Assembly: GCA_036555725.1 (NCBI GenBank)
Contig: DATBKU010000043.1
Location: 1 to 64,000 of the forward strand
Length of the DNA: 64,000 bases
Direction of reading: 5' to 3'
From: CALAED01 sp036555725
Lineage (GTDB): Bacteria; Actinomycetota; Actinomycetes; Streptosporangiales; Streptosporangiaceae
Below the pieces are notes generated by a model. It was not told the DNA's origin. It saw nothing but the letters and a program-made list of their open reading frames with translations, and made no database searches. Made by a program: the position numbers and the translations under genes. Of this stretch, positions 42,505-50,656 are shown piece by piece. Each line of letters starts with the position of its first letter. Position 1 is the first letter of the stretch.

Positions 42505-44457
42505 TCATCGGACGGCAACGTGTCGCCGGACGTCCGCCGCGTCGTCGTCCATCAGCGGACTTGGGCGGAAGCCCCGCCACTGCCGCTCCGCCGATCGGAG
42601 GAAATAGGTCACCGGCACACCCCATGTATGACCTGCCGCCCTTCGATTGAGCAGAAAACCAAGGCCGTGCGTGCGATAAATGCGGCCGCCGGCGGCTTCG
42701 GCCGCCGTCATCATGGCGGCATCCACGCTTCGGCCGACCTGAGGAAACCCGCCCATCGACGTGATAAACGCCTGTTCCATCACGAACGTCCCGCCGGCCA
42801 CGGCACGCCCCATCCGCTCGGACTGTCCCGCACGCCGATAAACCGTCACGTCAATCTGCTCCAAGTAGGTGAACTGCGCGAAACAGCCCACGAGCTCGGC
42901 CGCCGAATATGTCGCCGCCAGCACCATGTCGGCCAGGAAATCAGGCCCGTACCAGTCATCGTCGTCCCACTTGGCCACATAGCGGCCGGCGGCATGGCTG
43001 ACACCGCGATTGAGCGCCTCGCCGAAGGGCACCGCGGCGGGGACCTCGACAACGGTTACCGGTCTGTTGAAAGCCGCCAGCGCGGTCGTGACCCCGGGCA
43101 GACCGGCCGGAACCCCATGCAAAGCGAGGACCACTTCCACGTCGACATCGCGTTGACGGTCGATCTGCCGAAGCGCCGAACCAATGTAGTCGGGGCGCCG
43201 GGTACAAAGGATCACCGAGACCGTCGGCCGCCCGGGCACCTCCAGCCCGGACGCCGAGGTCAGGTTGTGCCATCGTGCCTGCGTCGAATGGGTGCGCAAC
43301 GCGGCCCGGCGCAACCGGATGCTGTGCTCCTCTCTGCGCAGGTCGTCCGCGAGGTCGGCCTCGTCGACCTCGGTGATCAAGCCGGCCAGCCGACCGCCAA
43401 GCGCCCCTGCCCACAACGGGACGCGGGACGTCCGCAGAGGGAGTCCCGCGGCGGCCAACCCCGCGATCACTCGGACGGCGGAGATCGGACCGCTGTGTCT
43501 GCCCCACTCGACGGCGACCGAGCGAAGTTGCCTGAGTCGTCCGATGTCGGCGTCGGTCACCACGCCCGAGGGGTGGAAGCGGACGAGCTCCTTGTCGTCC
43601 AAGCGGATGCCCCAGCGGTCGCCCCGCTGAGCCAGCACCCCTTCGCCGAGCTCGGGATTCGAGACGAATCCCCACGGGTTCACGGAGCGCTCGTCGACCG
43701 GCGGCACGGCATCGACATCGGACAGCGCCGACAGGATCGCGCGCGCCCGATCGATGCCGCCCCTCGACCCCAGCCGCGCCCACGACAACTGATCAAGCTG
43801 CGGCCGATCCACGGTCGCCACCTGGGAGTCCGCCCAAACGGGCGAGTCGGGACCGGTCGAGCGCAGCACGAGATCGGCCGGCACGTATCCGTCCGGCTCA
43901 CCTAGCGGACCTCCCTCGCCGATCAGGCTGACCCTGAGATCTCCCGGACGCCATGCCGCGGCTCCCCGCCCGGCGAGAGCGACCCGTGGAAAACGGGGCG
44001 GCTCGATACGATGCCCGTCGAGTCCTCGTACGGTCGAGGCGACGAACTCCCCCATGGGCATCGGCCGGTTGAAGCGTGCCTCGATGACCCAGTCGCCCTT
44101 GGGCCCGCGGTGCGCCCGTACCGAGCGCGGCGGAGGCCAGTCGGGAGCGACGACGGGAAGGGCGAACGAGCGATGTGATGGAACCTGCGCAACCGCGACC
44201 AGCACGTGCTTGGCGTCTGGGAGGAGACCGGCGAGGGACGCGGCGCGCCGCAGGTCGGTGGACGAGCGGGCGATGAGCGCGGCGACGCCGCTTTCCGGAT
44301 TGTCGACGCGAGCCTCCAAGGTGACTTCGTCCAGATCGACGATCTCATTGGGAGGGTTCAGGCGCGGCCCGCTCTTTTTGTCTTCCGGCTGGAACCCGAC
44401 GATCAACACCGTCATCGGGGAATCGGGCAGCACCTTTTGGATGAATTCCGTGATCAC
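42505..44457 (-). CDS. Large glycosyltransferase with C-terminal GT2-like domain
   Basis: A 650-residue protein. The first 370 residues match no family I recognise. Residues about 405-620 form a GT-A domain: TVSVILCTRRPDYIGSALRQ, then VPFGEALNRGVSHAAG and the metal motif AKWDDDDWYGPDFL. This half resembles the C-terminus of the 711-residue glycosyltransferase at 33869-36004, including the DDDD motif, so the two are probably paralogues with different N-terminal partners. Its start overlaps the methyltransferase stop by four bases (ATGA), indicating translational coupling. A role in the same glycan is inferred from this coupling. Confidence 0.82.
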   Translation of the reverse strand: MITEFIQKVLPDSPMTVLIVGFQPEDKKSGPRLNPPNEIVDLDEVTLEARVDNPESGVAALIARSSTDLRRAASLAGLLPDAKHVLVAVAQVPSHRSFALPVVAPDWPPPRSVRAHRGPKGDWVIEARFNRPMPMGEFVASTVRGLDGHRIEPPRFPRVALAGRGAAAWRPGDLRVSLIGEGGPLGEPDGYVPADLVLRSTGPDSPVWADSQVATVDRPQLDQLSWARLGSRGGIDRARAILSALSDVDAVPPVDERSVNPWGFVSNPELGEGVLAQRGDRWGIRLDDKELVRFHPSGVVTDADIGRLRQLRSVAVEWGRHSGPISAVRVIAGLAAAGLPLRTSRVPLWAGALGGRLAGLITEVDEADLADDLRREEHSIRLRRAALRTHSTQARWHNLTSASGLEVPGRPTVSVILCTRRPDYIGSALRQIDRQRDVDVEVVLALHGVPAGLPGVTTALAAFNRPVTVVEVPAAVPFGEALNRGVSHAAGRYVAKWDDDDWYGPDFLADMVLAATYSAAELVGCFAQFTYLEQIDVTVYRRAGQSERMGRAVAGGTFVMEQAFITSMGGFPQVGRSVDAAMMTAAEAAGGRIYRTHGLGFLLNRRAAGHTWGVPVTYFLRSAERQWRGFRPSPLMDDDAADVRRHVAVR

Positions 44458-45602
44458 GAAGTCTGCCGCCGGAACACGTGGGCGCCTTTGTCGAAACGCA
44501 GCGCGGCGCGCTCGAACTCCGGATGTTCGGCGAGCCAGCGGTCACTGATCGCTGCTTCCTCGCCGCGGTCGGAGTCATCGAGAACGATGACCACGTCGTC
44601 CGCACATCTGGGGAGCAGCAGAGGCACCGCCGGGTAACGCGCGTGCGGGGCGGTCATGCCAGGCGGACCATCCACGAAAACGAGTCCGATGTCGACCAGG
44701 TCTTCGATGGCCTCGGCGTCGTACCAGGGATGGGGGCCGTCGCTTGCCCGCCACTCGGTGAGCGGCGCCAGCCGGATCTCGACGACCTCGTCGAGACCGT
44801 GCGCCCGGACGAGATCGCGTGACATTTCGGCGTAGCGCTCGTCGTTCTCGAGGGCCACCACCTTGCCCGATCCGATCTGCTCGGCGGCGTAGCCGAGCCA
44901 GATGCTCGACGCCCCGCTGCCGCACTCGACGGTGAGCTTCGGGCGCCGTTGCACCATGGTGGCCACCAGGAAGCGCACGACATCGGGGGAGGCCGCCCAC
45001 CCCCGGAGCGCCGGGAGCGGCGCCCGGGGCCGGACCAGGCTGCGCAGGTCGACGTACGCCTCAAGCTGCTTGTATTCCACCTCGCCGGCCGCGCCAAGTG
45101 CCTTGACGCTGTCCATCAGCTCGTCCAGGCGGGGAGACAGCGCCAGGACCTCGCCGGTCAGCCGTTCCACCGCGGCGCGCGCGGCCGCCCGGTCGTCGGT
45201 CAAGGAAGCCGTCAGCGCTCCCACGTCCTTTTCCACCCTGTCGAGGTGAGTCGAGATGGCCGCCTCGTGGGTAAGGGCCATAACCCGGTCTTCACCGAGC
45301 GCGGCAAGGACGTTATTGACTTGGGCGTCGACTTGGTCGAATTTGCCGTCGAGTACGGACTCGATGTCAAGCTCCGCGTGCTTTCGGTGACTCCGGATCA
45401 GGCGTTGCACCTTCCCGTCGACTCGGCGCTGACCTATCAAGATGACGGCCACGACACCGAGGACGGCGACACTGAGCAAGAGCTCGATCGCGTCCACGAG
45501 CTCGAGTGTGCCCTTCACTCCGAGCACAAGCACGACCACGCCGATCATCACCGAACACATCAAGGCGAACACCGTCAGCGATCGCACGCTCGGCACACGC
45601 AC
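44454..45602 (-). CDS. Membrane-anchored SAM-dependent methyltransferase with coiled-coil stalk
   Basis: A 382-residue protein beginning at a GTG with AGGAGG eight bases upstream. Two hydrophobic helices (about residues 10-30 and 40-58) form a membrane hairpin. A helical, coiled-coil-like stalk (about 60-175) follows. The C-terminal class I methyltransferase domain has TVECGSGASSIWLGYAAEQ as the SAM-binding loop, VVALENDERYAEMSRDL as the acidic ribose-binding strand, and VFVDGPPGMTAPHARYPA. The VDGPPG motif resembles methyltransferases of surface sugar clusters. It is first in the operon with two glycosyltransferases, so it probably methylates the glycan, possibly as a chain-terminating cap. 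Confidence 0.86.
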   Translation of the reverse strand: MRVPSVRSLTVFALMCSVMIGVVVLVLGVKGTLELVDAIELLLSVAVLGVVAVILIGQRRVDGKVQRLIRSHRKHAELDIESVLDGKFDQVDAQVNNVLAALGEDRVMALTHEAAISTHLDRVEKDVGALTASLTDDRAAARAAVERLTGEVLALSPRLDELMDSVKALGAAGEVEYKQLEAYVDLRSLVRPRAPLPALRGWAASPDVVRFLVATMVQRRPKLTVECGSGASSIWLGYAAEQIGSGKVVALENDERYAEMSRDLVRAHGLDEVVEIRLAPLTEWRASDGPHPWYDAEAIEDLVDIGLVFVDGPPGMTAPHARYPAVPLLLPRCADDVVIVLDDSDRGEEAAISDRWLAEHPEFERAALRFDKGAHVFRRQTS

Positions 45603-45776
45603 CTGAGCAGCCTCCTATCGAGGAATCCTGTGTGCGCGTATCTTAGGCCCCTCCGATTGCCAATGCTTTATCGTTATTGCCGTGTTGAGCCAGCATTCGG
45701 AGACATCGGCCCGCACAAGACCTGACTCCCCGCCTTGCGCACATCCCGGTGTCGCGGCGTGAGGAAGGCATGGCCG

Positions 45777-46943
45777 ATGCCCCGCGACGTCGGCGAGGCC
45801 GCCGACGCCGCCCGGACGGCCATAGCGCGGGCACCGCGTCCGGCCGTGGTGGGGGCCGTGGTGGTCGTCGTCTGGATGCTCGTCGTGGCCGCGTTGCCGG
45901 GTGGCGAGAGCTCGACCGGAAATTCCATCGAAGTCGTGAGCAAGGGCCTCGCGGCCACCGGTGATCAACTCGGCCGGCGACCCGCGGCCGTACTCCGTGT
46001 CTATGTGGACCCGCAGGGCTCCGATCTCAACAACGGCGCCGCCCCAGAGCGGGCCGTCCGCAGCCTGGCAGCCGCACAACGAGTGATCGCCGCGGCCCGG
46101 CCGAGCACTGATGTGGAGGTCCGCATCAAGCAGGGCACCTACGTCGCGGCCCCGCTGGAATGGTCGACCTACGTCCCCGGACGCACCATCGCGTTCCTGC
46201 CGTCCGACTACCAGGTTGGCGCGAGCGAAGGGCTCAGCGGGCGGCCCGTCTTCCAAGGCAACGGAAACAATGGCTTCTGGTTCCGGGCGGTCCGGCAGCC
46301 GGGTAACGCCCGGCTGGCGTTCTACTTCCTTCGCGCGGAGAGATATTCGGCGGGCGCCATCGCCTTCGACGGAGGTAGCGAGGCCGGCGGGCAACAGACC
46401 GGAAACAACGTCGTGTACGGCATGGCCTTCCGCAACCTCGGCTCAAAACATGCGGGCGGCATCGGATATGGCGCGGTGGACCTGATAAATTCCCAGAACA
46501 ATGTCATCCAGCGCAATTCGTTCGAGTATCTGGAAAACCTCGGCGACGCCTCCGAAGAAGCTCTGGTGCACGGTGTCTATCTGTCGCACCACAGCAGCGA
46601 CAACCTGATCCGGGACAATCGTTTTCGACGGATCAGCGGCGACCCGATAAGGACGCGTGACGGCAGCAGCGGAAACAAGGTCTTCGGCAACACCTTCGAG
46701 CGGACGGGCTCTAACGCCTACTTTTCTGACTGGTTCTCTGCTGACGCCAGCACGCAGCAGCGGACCGGCGCGGCGGAATGCGCCTCCCGCAGCAATACGT
46801 TCTACGACAACATTCTCATCTCCGGCTATCGCGGCCCCGTCGAAGCGTGGTGGACCAGCCCGCTGGGCGCCGACTACGCCACCCGAGGGTGCGGCGACGG
46901 CGCCCAAGTCCGCGTCCAGGCCTGGGGCAACCGACGGCGTTGA
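45777..46943 (+). CDS. Exported right-handed beta-helix protein
   Basis: About 388 residues from the ATG at 45777, preceded by GAGGAAGG. An N-terminal hydrophobic segment (residues about 21-42, PAVVGAVVVVVWMLVVAALP) acts as an anchor or signal. The rest resembles pectate-lyase-like or DUF1565 beta-helix proteins: YVDPQGSDLNNGAAPERAVRS is the usual N-terminal cap, and NVVYGMAFRNL, NNVIQRNSFEYL, DNLIRDNRFRRI and NKVFGNTFERT are successive helix turns. Such folds bind or cleave polysaccharides. Divergence from the methyltransferase-glycosyltransferase operon suggests it acts on the same polymer. No catalytic set can be named. It may be a lyase or only a binding protein. Confidence 0.84.
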   Translation: MPRDVGEAADAARTAIARAPRPAVVGAVVVVVWMLVVAALPGGESSTGNSIEVVSKGLAATGDQLGRRPAAVLRVYVDPQGSDLNNGAAPERAVRSLAAAQRVIAAARPSTDVEVRIKQGTYVAAPLEWSTYVPGRTIAFLPSDYQVGASEGLSGRPVFQGNGNNGFWFRAVRQPGNARLAFYFLRAERYSAGAIAFDGGSEAGGQQTGNNVVYGMAFRNLGSKHAGGIGYGAVDLINSQNNVIQRNSFEYLENLGDASEEALVHGVYLSHHSSDNLIRDNRFRRISGDPIRTRDGSSGNKVFGNTFERTGSNAYFSDWFSADASTQQRTGAAECASRSNTFYDNILISGYRGPVEAWWTSPLGADYATRGCGDGAQVRVQAWGNRRR

Positions 46944-46956
46944 GCCGGCGGAACGG

Positions 46957-47901
46957 TCAGGGGTGCCAGTAGCGGTCTTCGGCGAAGATCAGGGCGGCGG
47001 CGCCGACGAGGCCGGCGGTCTGGCCGAGGGCGGCGGGGACAACGCGTACCTCGCGGGCGAATTCCATCCGGGCGTGCGCGCGGAAGGTCTCCTCGAGCGG
47101 GTCGAACAGGAACCGGCCCGCCTGCGACAGGCCGCCGCCGACGGCGACGACTTCCAGGTCGCACAGGTGGGTGGCGGACGCGATGGCGATGCCGAGGGCC
47201 CGGCCGCCTCGCTCCAGCGCGGCGTTGGCGATCGGGTGGCCGCGGGCGGCGTCGGCGGACAGGTCTACCCCCGTAGCGGGACGCCCCGGCCGCCAGCCCT
47301 GCTCCTGGGCCCAGGCCACCAGGCCGGGGCCGCGCGCGATGGCCTCCAGGCAACCCCGCCCGCCGCACACGCACGCCGGGCCGGCCGGGTCGACCACCAC
47401 GTGGCCGACATGACCGGCGTTGCCGCTCGCCCCGTCGACCAACCGGCCGTCGAGGATGAGCCCGCCGCCCACGCCCGTGGACACGACCATGCCGAGCACG
47501 TTGTCCTTGCCGCGCCCGGCCCCGCGCCAGTGCTCGCCGACGGCCACGCAGACCGCGTCGTTGTGCACCCGTACGGCCAGGCCCGGGAAGCGTTCCCGCA
47601 GCCGTGCCCGGAGCGGGAAGCCGCGCCACGCCGGGATGTTGAGCGGGGAGACCTCGGCGTCGGGCCAGGTCATCGGGCCGCCGCAGCCGGTCCCGACCCC
47701 GGCGAGGTCAGGCGAACCGTTGTCGGCGAGCAGCTTGCCGACCAGGGCGACCAGCGTTCGCCACAGCCCCTCGGCGTCGAGCTCGGGCGGGGTCTCGGTA
47801 CGGGTGTACGCGATCAGCCTGCCCCCGTGTTCGACCAGCGCGGCGGCGAGCTTGGTACCGCCGATGTCGATCGCCAGGGCCGGCGGCGGAGTCTCACTCA
47901 C
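46957..47901 (-). CDS. ROK-family sugar kinase (glucokinase-like)
   Basis: A 314-residue kinase. The ATP-binding motif DIGGTK is at residues 12-17. The sugar-binding HNDAVCVAVGE and the ROK signature with the zinc motif CVCGGRGCLEA (histidine in GHVGHVVVD) are intact, so a glucose or N-acylhexosamine substrate is likely. There is no DNA-binding domain, so it is an enzyme rather than a ROK repressor. Its start overlaps the end of the FIST gene by eight bases, which indicates coupled translation. It could feed phosphorylated sugar to glycolysis or, given the neighbours, to wall glycan precursors. Confidence 0.92.
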   Translation of the reverse strand: MSETPPPALAIDIGGTKLAAALVEHGGRLIAYTRTETPPELDAEGLWRTLVALVGKLLADNGSPDLAGVGTGCGGPMTWPDAEVSPLNIPAWRGFPLRARLRERFPGLAVRVHNDAVCVAVGEHWRGAGRGKDNVLGMVVSTGVGGGLILDGRLVDGASGNAGHVGHVVVDPAGPACVCGGRGCLEAIARGPGLVAWAQEQGWRPGRPATGVDLSADAARGHPIANAALERGGRALGIAIASATHLCDLEVVAVGGGLSQAGRFLFDPLEETFRAHARMEFAREVRVVPAALGQTAGLVGAAALIFAEDRYWHP

Positions 47902-49072
47902 GAGGCGATGATGCCGAGCCGTCCGGGCCGAAAGCCAGTATCGACGCGGTGAAGCCGTGCACGTGGTTGCGGCCGCCGACCGGGCCGATCTCGCCCGCGG
48001 CGAAGAAACCGCCCACGCCGCCGGGGCCGAACGTACGGCGCAGCACCTTGATGTCGTGGTCGGAGTCGGGGAACATCGCCCGGCCGCGGCCGTTGCAGGA
48101 GAACAGCAGCGCGCCCTCGACGGACGGCAGGTCGAACCGGTCGAGCAGCTCGGCCAGGTCGTCGCCGGCGGCGCCCGCGTCGCGCACCTGGAACCGTACG
48201 GTGCGGCCGACCTCGACGACGTCGCCGATGGCGAGCGCGTTCTCGTCGGTATCGGCGCCCACGACGCCGCGGACGAGGAAGTCGCCCTGCTCGTGCTCGT
48301 CGGCGTACTCGTCCATCGCGACGCCGATCAGGAGGCCGCCCGCGGCGAGCGCCTGCTCGTTGTCGGGCAGCTCGGCGACGATCTGCTCGAGCTTCGCGAG
48401 GGCGGGCGCGCCGGCCAGCTCGTACACGATGTTGTCCTCGGCCTTGGTCACCACCATCGGCGGGCCGATCGGACGGGCGCCCTGGCTGACCAGTGTGGCG
48501 GCGACGATCGGGCCGCCGATCACCACCCCGACCGCGCCGGAGTCGATCACGTCGTCGTCGATGAACAGCCGTACCGATTCGCGCCCGGTCATGCCCCCGG
48601 CCAGCCCGCCGACCAGCGGCAGGCCCGGCAGGACGTCACCGGAGCGCTCGACGAAGGCGTCCACGGGGAAGCTGTACGGGTCGGCGAACAGCACGCCCAC
48701 CACGTCGTCGTCCTGCCCCTCGGGCATGCCGATCACGACGAGCCGGTCGTCCGTACGGAGGGTCTCCAGCCGGAACGGCTCGATGCGCGCATTCGGCAGC
48801 ACCCCGGCCCAGGCGCTCACCGCGCTCGCCTCCTCGATGCCGCGTTCGCCGCCGATGACGCCCGTCGCCGTACAGCCGAGCACCGTACGGGCGTCGATCG
48901 CCCGCATCGCCCGGCGGGCCGCCCCCTCGACCGCGTCCGGGTCTTCGCCGGAGACGAAGACGCACGCCAGGTCGGCTCGCCCATCGAGCGGTGCGGTCGC
49001 TTGCTTGGCGGCCGATTCCGCGGCGCTGAGCAGATCGGGTCCGACGCCAACGCCGTCGCCAAATCGCGCCAC
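47894..49072 (-). CDS. FIST-domain protein (FIST N and C domains)
   Basis: A 392-residue protein. The FIST_N domain (about residues 20-215) includes VLGCTATGVIGGERGIEE and VGGLAGGMTG. The FIST_C domain (about 230-370) includes GALLFSCNGRGRAMFPDSDHDIKVLRR and FFAAGEIGPVGGRNHVHGFTAS. FIST proteins are proposed intracellular sensors of small ligands, perhaps amino acids, often linked to chemotaxis or two-component proteins. Here the domain stands alone with no transducer. It is translationally coupled to the ROK kinase by an eight-base overlap, an unusual pairing. No transmembrane segment is seen. Confidence 0.92.
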   Translation of the reverse strand: MARFGDGVGVGPDLLSAAESAAKQATAPLDGRADLACVFVSGEDPDAVEGAARRAMRAIDARTVLGCTATGVIGGERGIEEASAVSAWAGVLPNARIEPFRLETLRTDDRLVVIGMPEGQDDDVVGVLFADPYSFPVDAFVERSGDVLPGLPLVGGLAGGMTGRESVRLFIDDDVIDSGAVGVVIGGPIVAATLVSQGARPIGPPMVVTKAEDNIVYELAGAPALAKLEQIVAELPDNEQALAAGGLLIGVAMDEYADEHEQGDFLVRGVVGADTDENALAIGDVVEVGRTVRFQVRDAGAAGDDLAELLDRFDLPSVEGALLFSCNGRGRAMFPDSDHDIKVLRRTFGPGGVGGFFAAGEIGPVGGRNHVHGFTASILAFGPDGSASSPRE

Positions 49073-49251
49073 TGCCCTCCGCCTCCTCGTGTCATTTCCT
49101 GGTCTCCCCCATTCTTCAGGTTCAACGCCGCGACCCCAACCTCCATGCCCTCACCTCGCCGAAGGCCCAGGTCGCCCGACATCTTGGTCCCCGAACGCCG
49201 GAAAGGAAGTCGGGGTGCGAGTCGGCGCGTCGGCGACGTACTGTCGAACGC

Positions 49252-50646
49252 GTGCGTTCAACTAACCCCAGTGGGATAGCCACGGTCGGCGAGCTGCGCG
49301 CCGCCGGCCACGTCCAACAATCGGTGAAGGCCGAGATCCGCGACAACCTACTCAGTCTTCTCAGATCGGGCGAGCCGCGCTTCCCGGGCATCGTCGGATT
49401 CGACGACACGGTGCTGCCCCACCTGGAGCGGGCCTTGCTGGCCGGGCACGATCTGGTCCTCCTCGGCGAGCGCGGGCAGGGCAAGACCCGGCTGATCCGC
49501 ACTGTCGTCGGGCTGCTCGACGAGTGGACGCCCGTGGTCGATGGCTGCGAGATAAATGATCATCCGTACGACCCGGTCTGCGTCCGCTGCCGGCAGCTGG
49601 CCGCGGAGCGCGGCGACGACCTGCCGGTCGCCTGGAAGCATCGCAGCGAGCGGTACGGCGAGAAGCTGGCCACGCCGGACACCAGCGTGGGCGACCTCAT
49701 CGGCGACGTCGACCCGATCAAGGTCGCCGAGGGCCGGACGCTCGGCGACCCGGAGACGGTGCACTACGGGCTGGTGCCGCGCACCAACCGAGGGATTTTT
49801 TCCATCAACGAGCTGCCCGACCTCGCCGAGCGCATCCAGGTGTCGCTGCTCAACGTGCTGGAGGAGCGCGACATCCAGGTCCGCGGGTACGCCTTGCGGC
49901 TGCCGCTCGACGTCATGCTGATCGCGAGCGCGAACCCCGAGGACTACACCAACCGGGGCCGCATCATCACCCCGCTGAAGGACCGGTTCGGCGCCGAGAT
50001 CCGTACGCACTACCCGCTCGCGCTCGACGACGAGCTGGCCCTCATCGCGCAGGAGGCGCAGGCCGACGGCCTGGTGCCGCTCCACCTCGTCGAGGTGATC
50101 GCCCGCTTCACCCGGCTCGTCCGAGACTCGCCGGCGGTCGACGCGCGGTCTGGGGTGTCGGCGCGGTTCGCCATCGCGGGGACCGAGACGGTCGCGGCGG
50201 CGGCGCTCCGCCGGGCGGCCCTCACCGGCGAAGACGAGCCCATCGCCCGGGTCTGCGACCTGCCGGCCGTCGTGCCCACCCTCATGGGAAAGGTCGAGTT
50301 CGAGGTCAGCGAGGAGGGCCGCGAGCAGGAGGTCCTGGAGCATCTGCTCCGGCGGGCCATCGCGGAGACCTACCGGCACGCCCTCGGCGGCGCCGACCTG
50401 GCCGGACTGCTGGAGAAGTTCGACGCGGGCGACACCGTCGAGTCCGGCGAGCTGGTGGCGGCGGGCGAGCTGCTGCGGCGGATCGGCCCGGTCACTGGGC
50501 TCGCCAAGATCGTCGAACGGCTCGGCATGACCGGCGAGTCGCCGGGCCAGGCCGCGGCCGCGCTGGAGTTCGTGCTCGAAGGGCTCTACCTCACCCGCAG
50601 GCTGTCCAAGGACGCCTCCCCGGGGACGTCGACCTACAGGACCTAG
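49252..50646 (+). CDS. MoxR-type AAA+ ATPase (magnesium chelatase-like)
   Basis: A 464-residue AAA+ protein. Walker A is GERGQGKT at residues 72-79; Walker B/sensor follows as NRGIFSINELPDLAERIQ, then ANPEDYTNRGRIITPLKDRFG. Residues 99-113 hold three cysteines, with a C-x2-C pair (VCVRC) in an insertion after the first strands that could bind a metal. The next gene, ten bases on, encodes a VWA protein; such pairs act as chaperones that insert metal or activate enzymes. Here neither a target enzyme nor a chelatase third subunit is present. The GTG at 49252 begins translation. Confidence 0.9.
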   Translation: MRSTNPSGIATVGELRAAGHVQQSVKAEIRDNLLSLLRSGEPRFPGIVGFDDTVLPHLERALLAGHDLVLLGERGQGKTRLIRTVVGLLDEWTPVVDGCEINDHPYDPVCVRCRQLAAERGDDLPVAWKHRSERYGEKLATPDTSVGDLIGDVDPIKVAEGRTLGDPETVHYGLVPRTNRGIFSINELPDLAERIQVSLLNVLEERDIQVRGYALRLPLDVMLIASANPEDYTNRGRIITPLKDRFGAEIRTHYPLALDDELALIAQEAQADGLVPLHLVEVIARFTRLVRDSPAVDARSGVSARFAIAGTETVAAAALRRAALTGEDEPIARVCDLPAVVPTLMGKVEFEVSEEGREQEVLEHLLRRAIAETYRHALGGADLAGLLEKFDAGDTVESGELVAAGELLRRIGPVTGLAKIVERLGMTGESPGQAAAALEFVLEGLYLTRRLSKDASPGTSTYRT

Positions 50647-50656
50647 GGAGCCGCGC

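Noticed and set aside
45603..45776. AT-richer gap between the methyltransferase and beta-helix genes, examined for an RNA gene
   Set aside because: No stable hairpin or conserved motif was seen; it simply holds divergent promoters.
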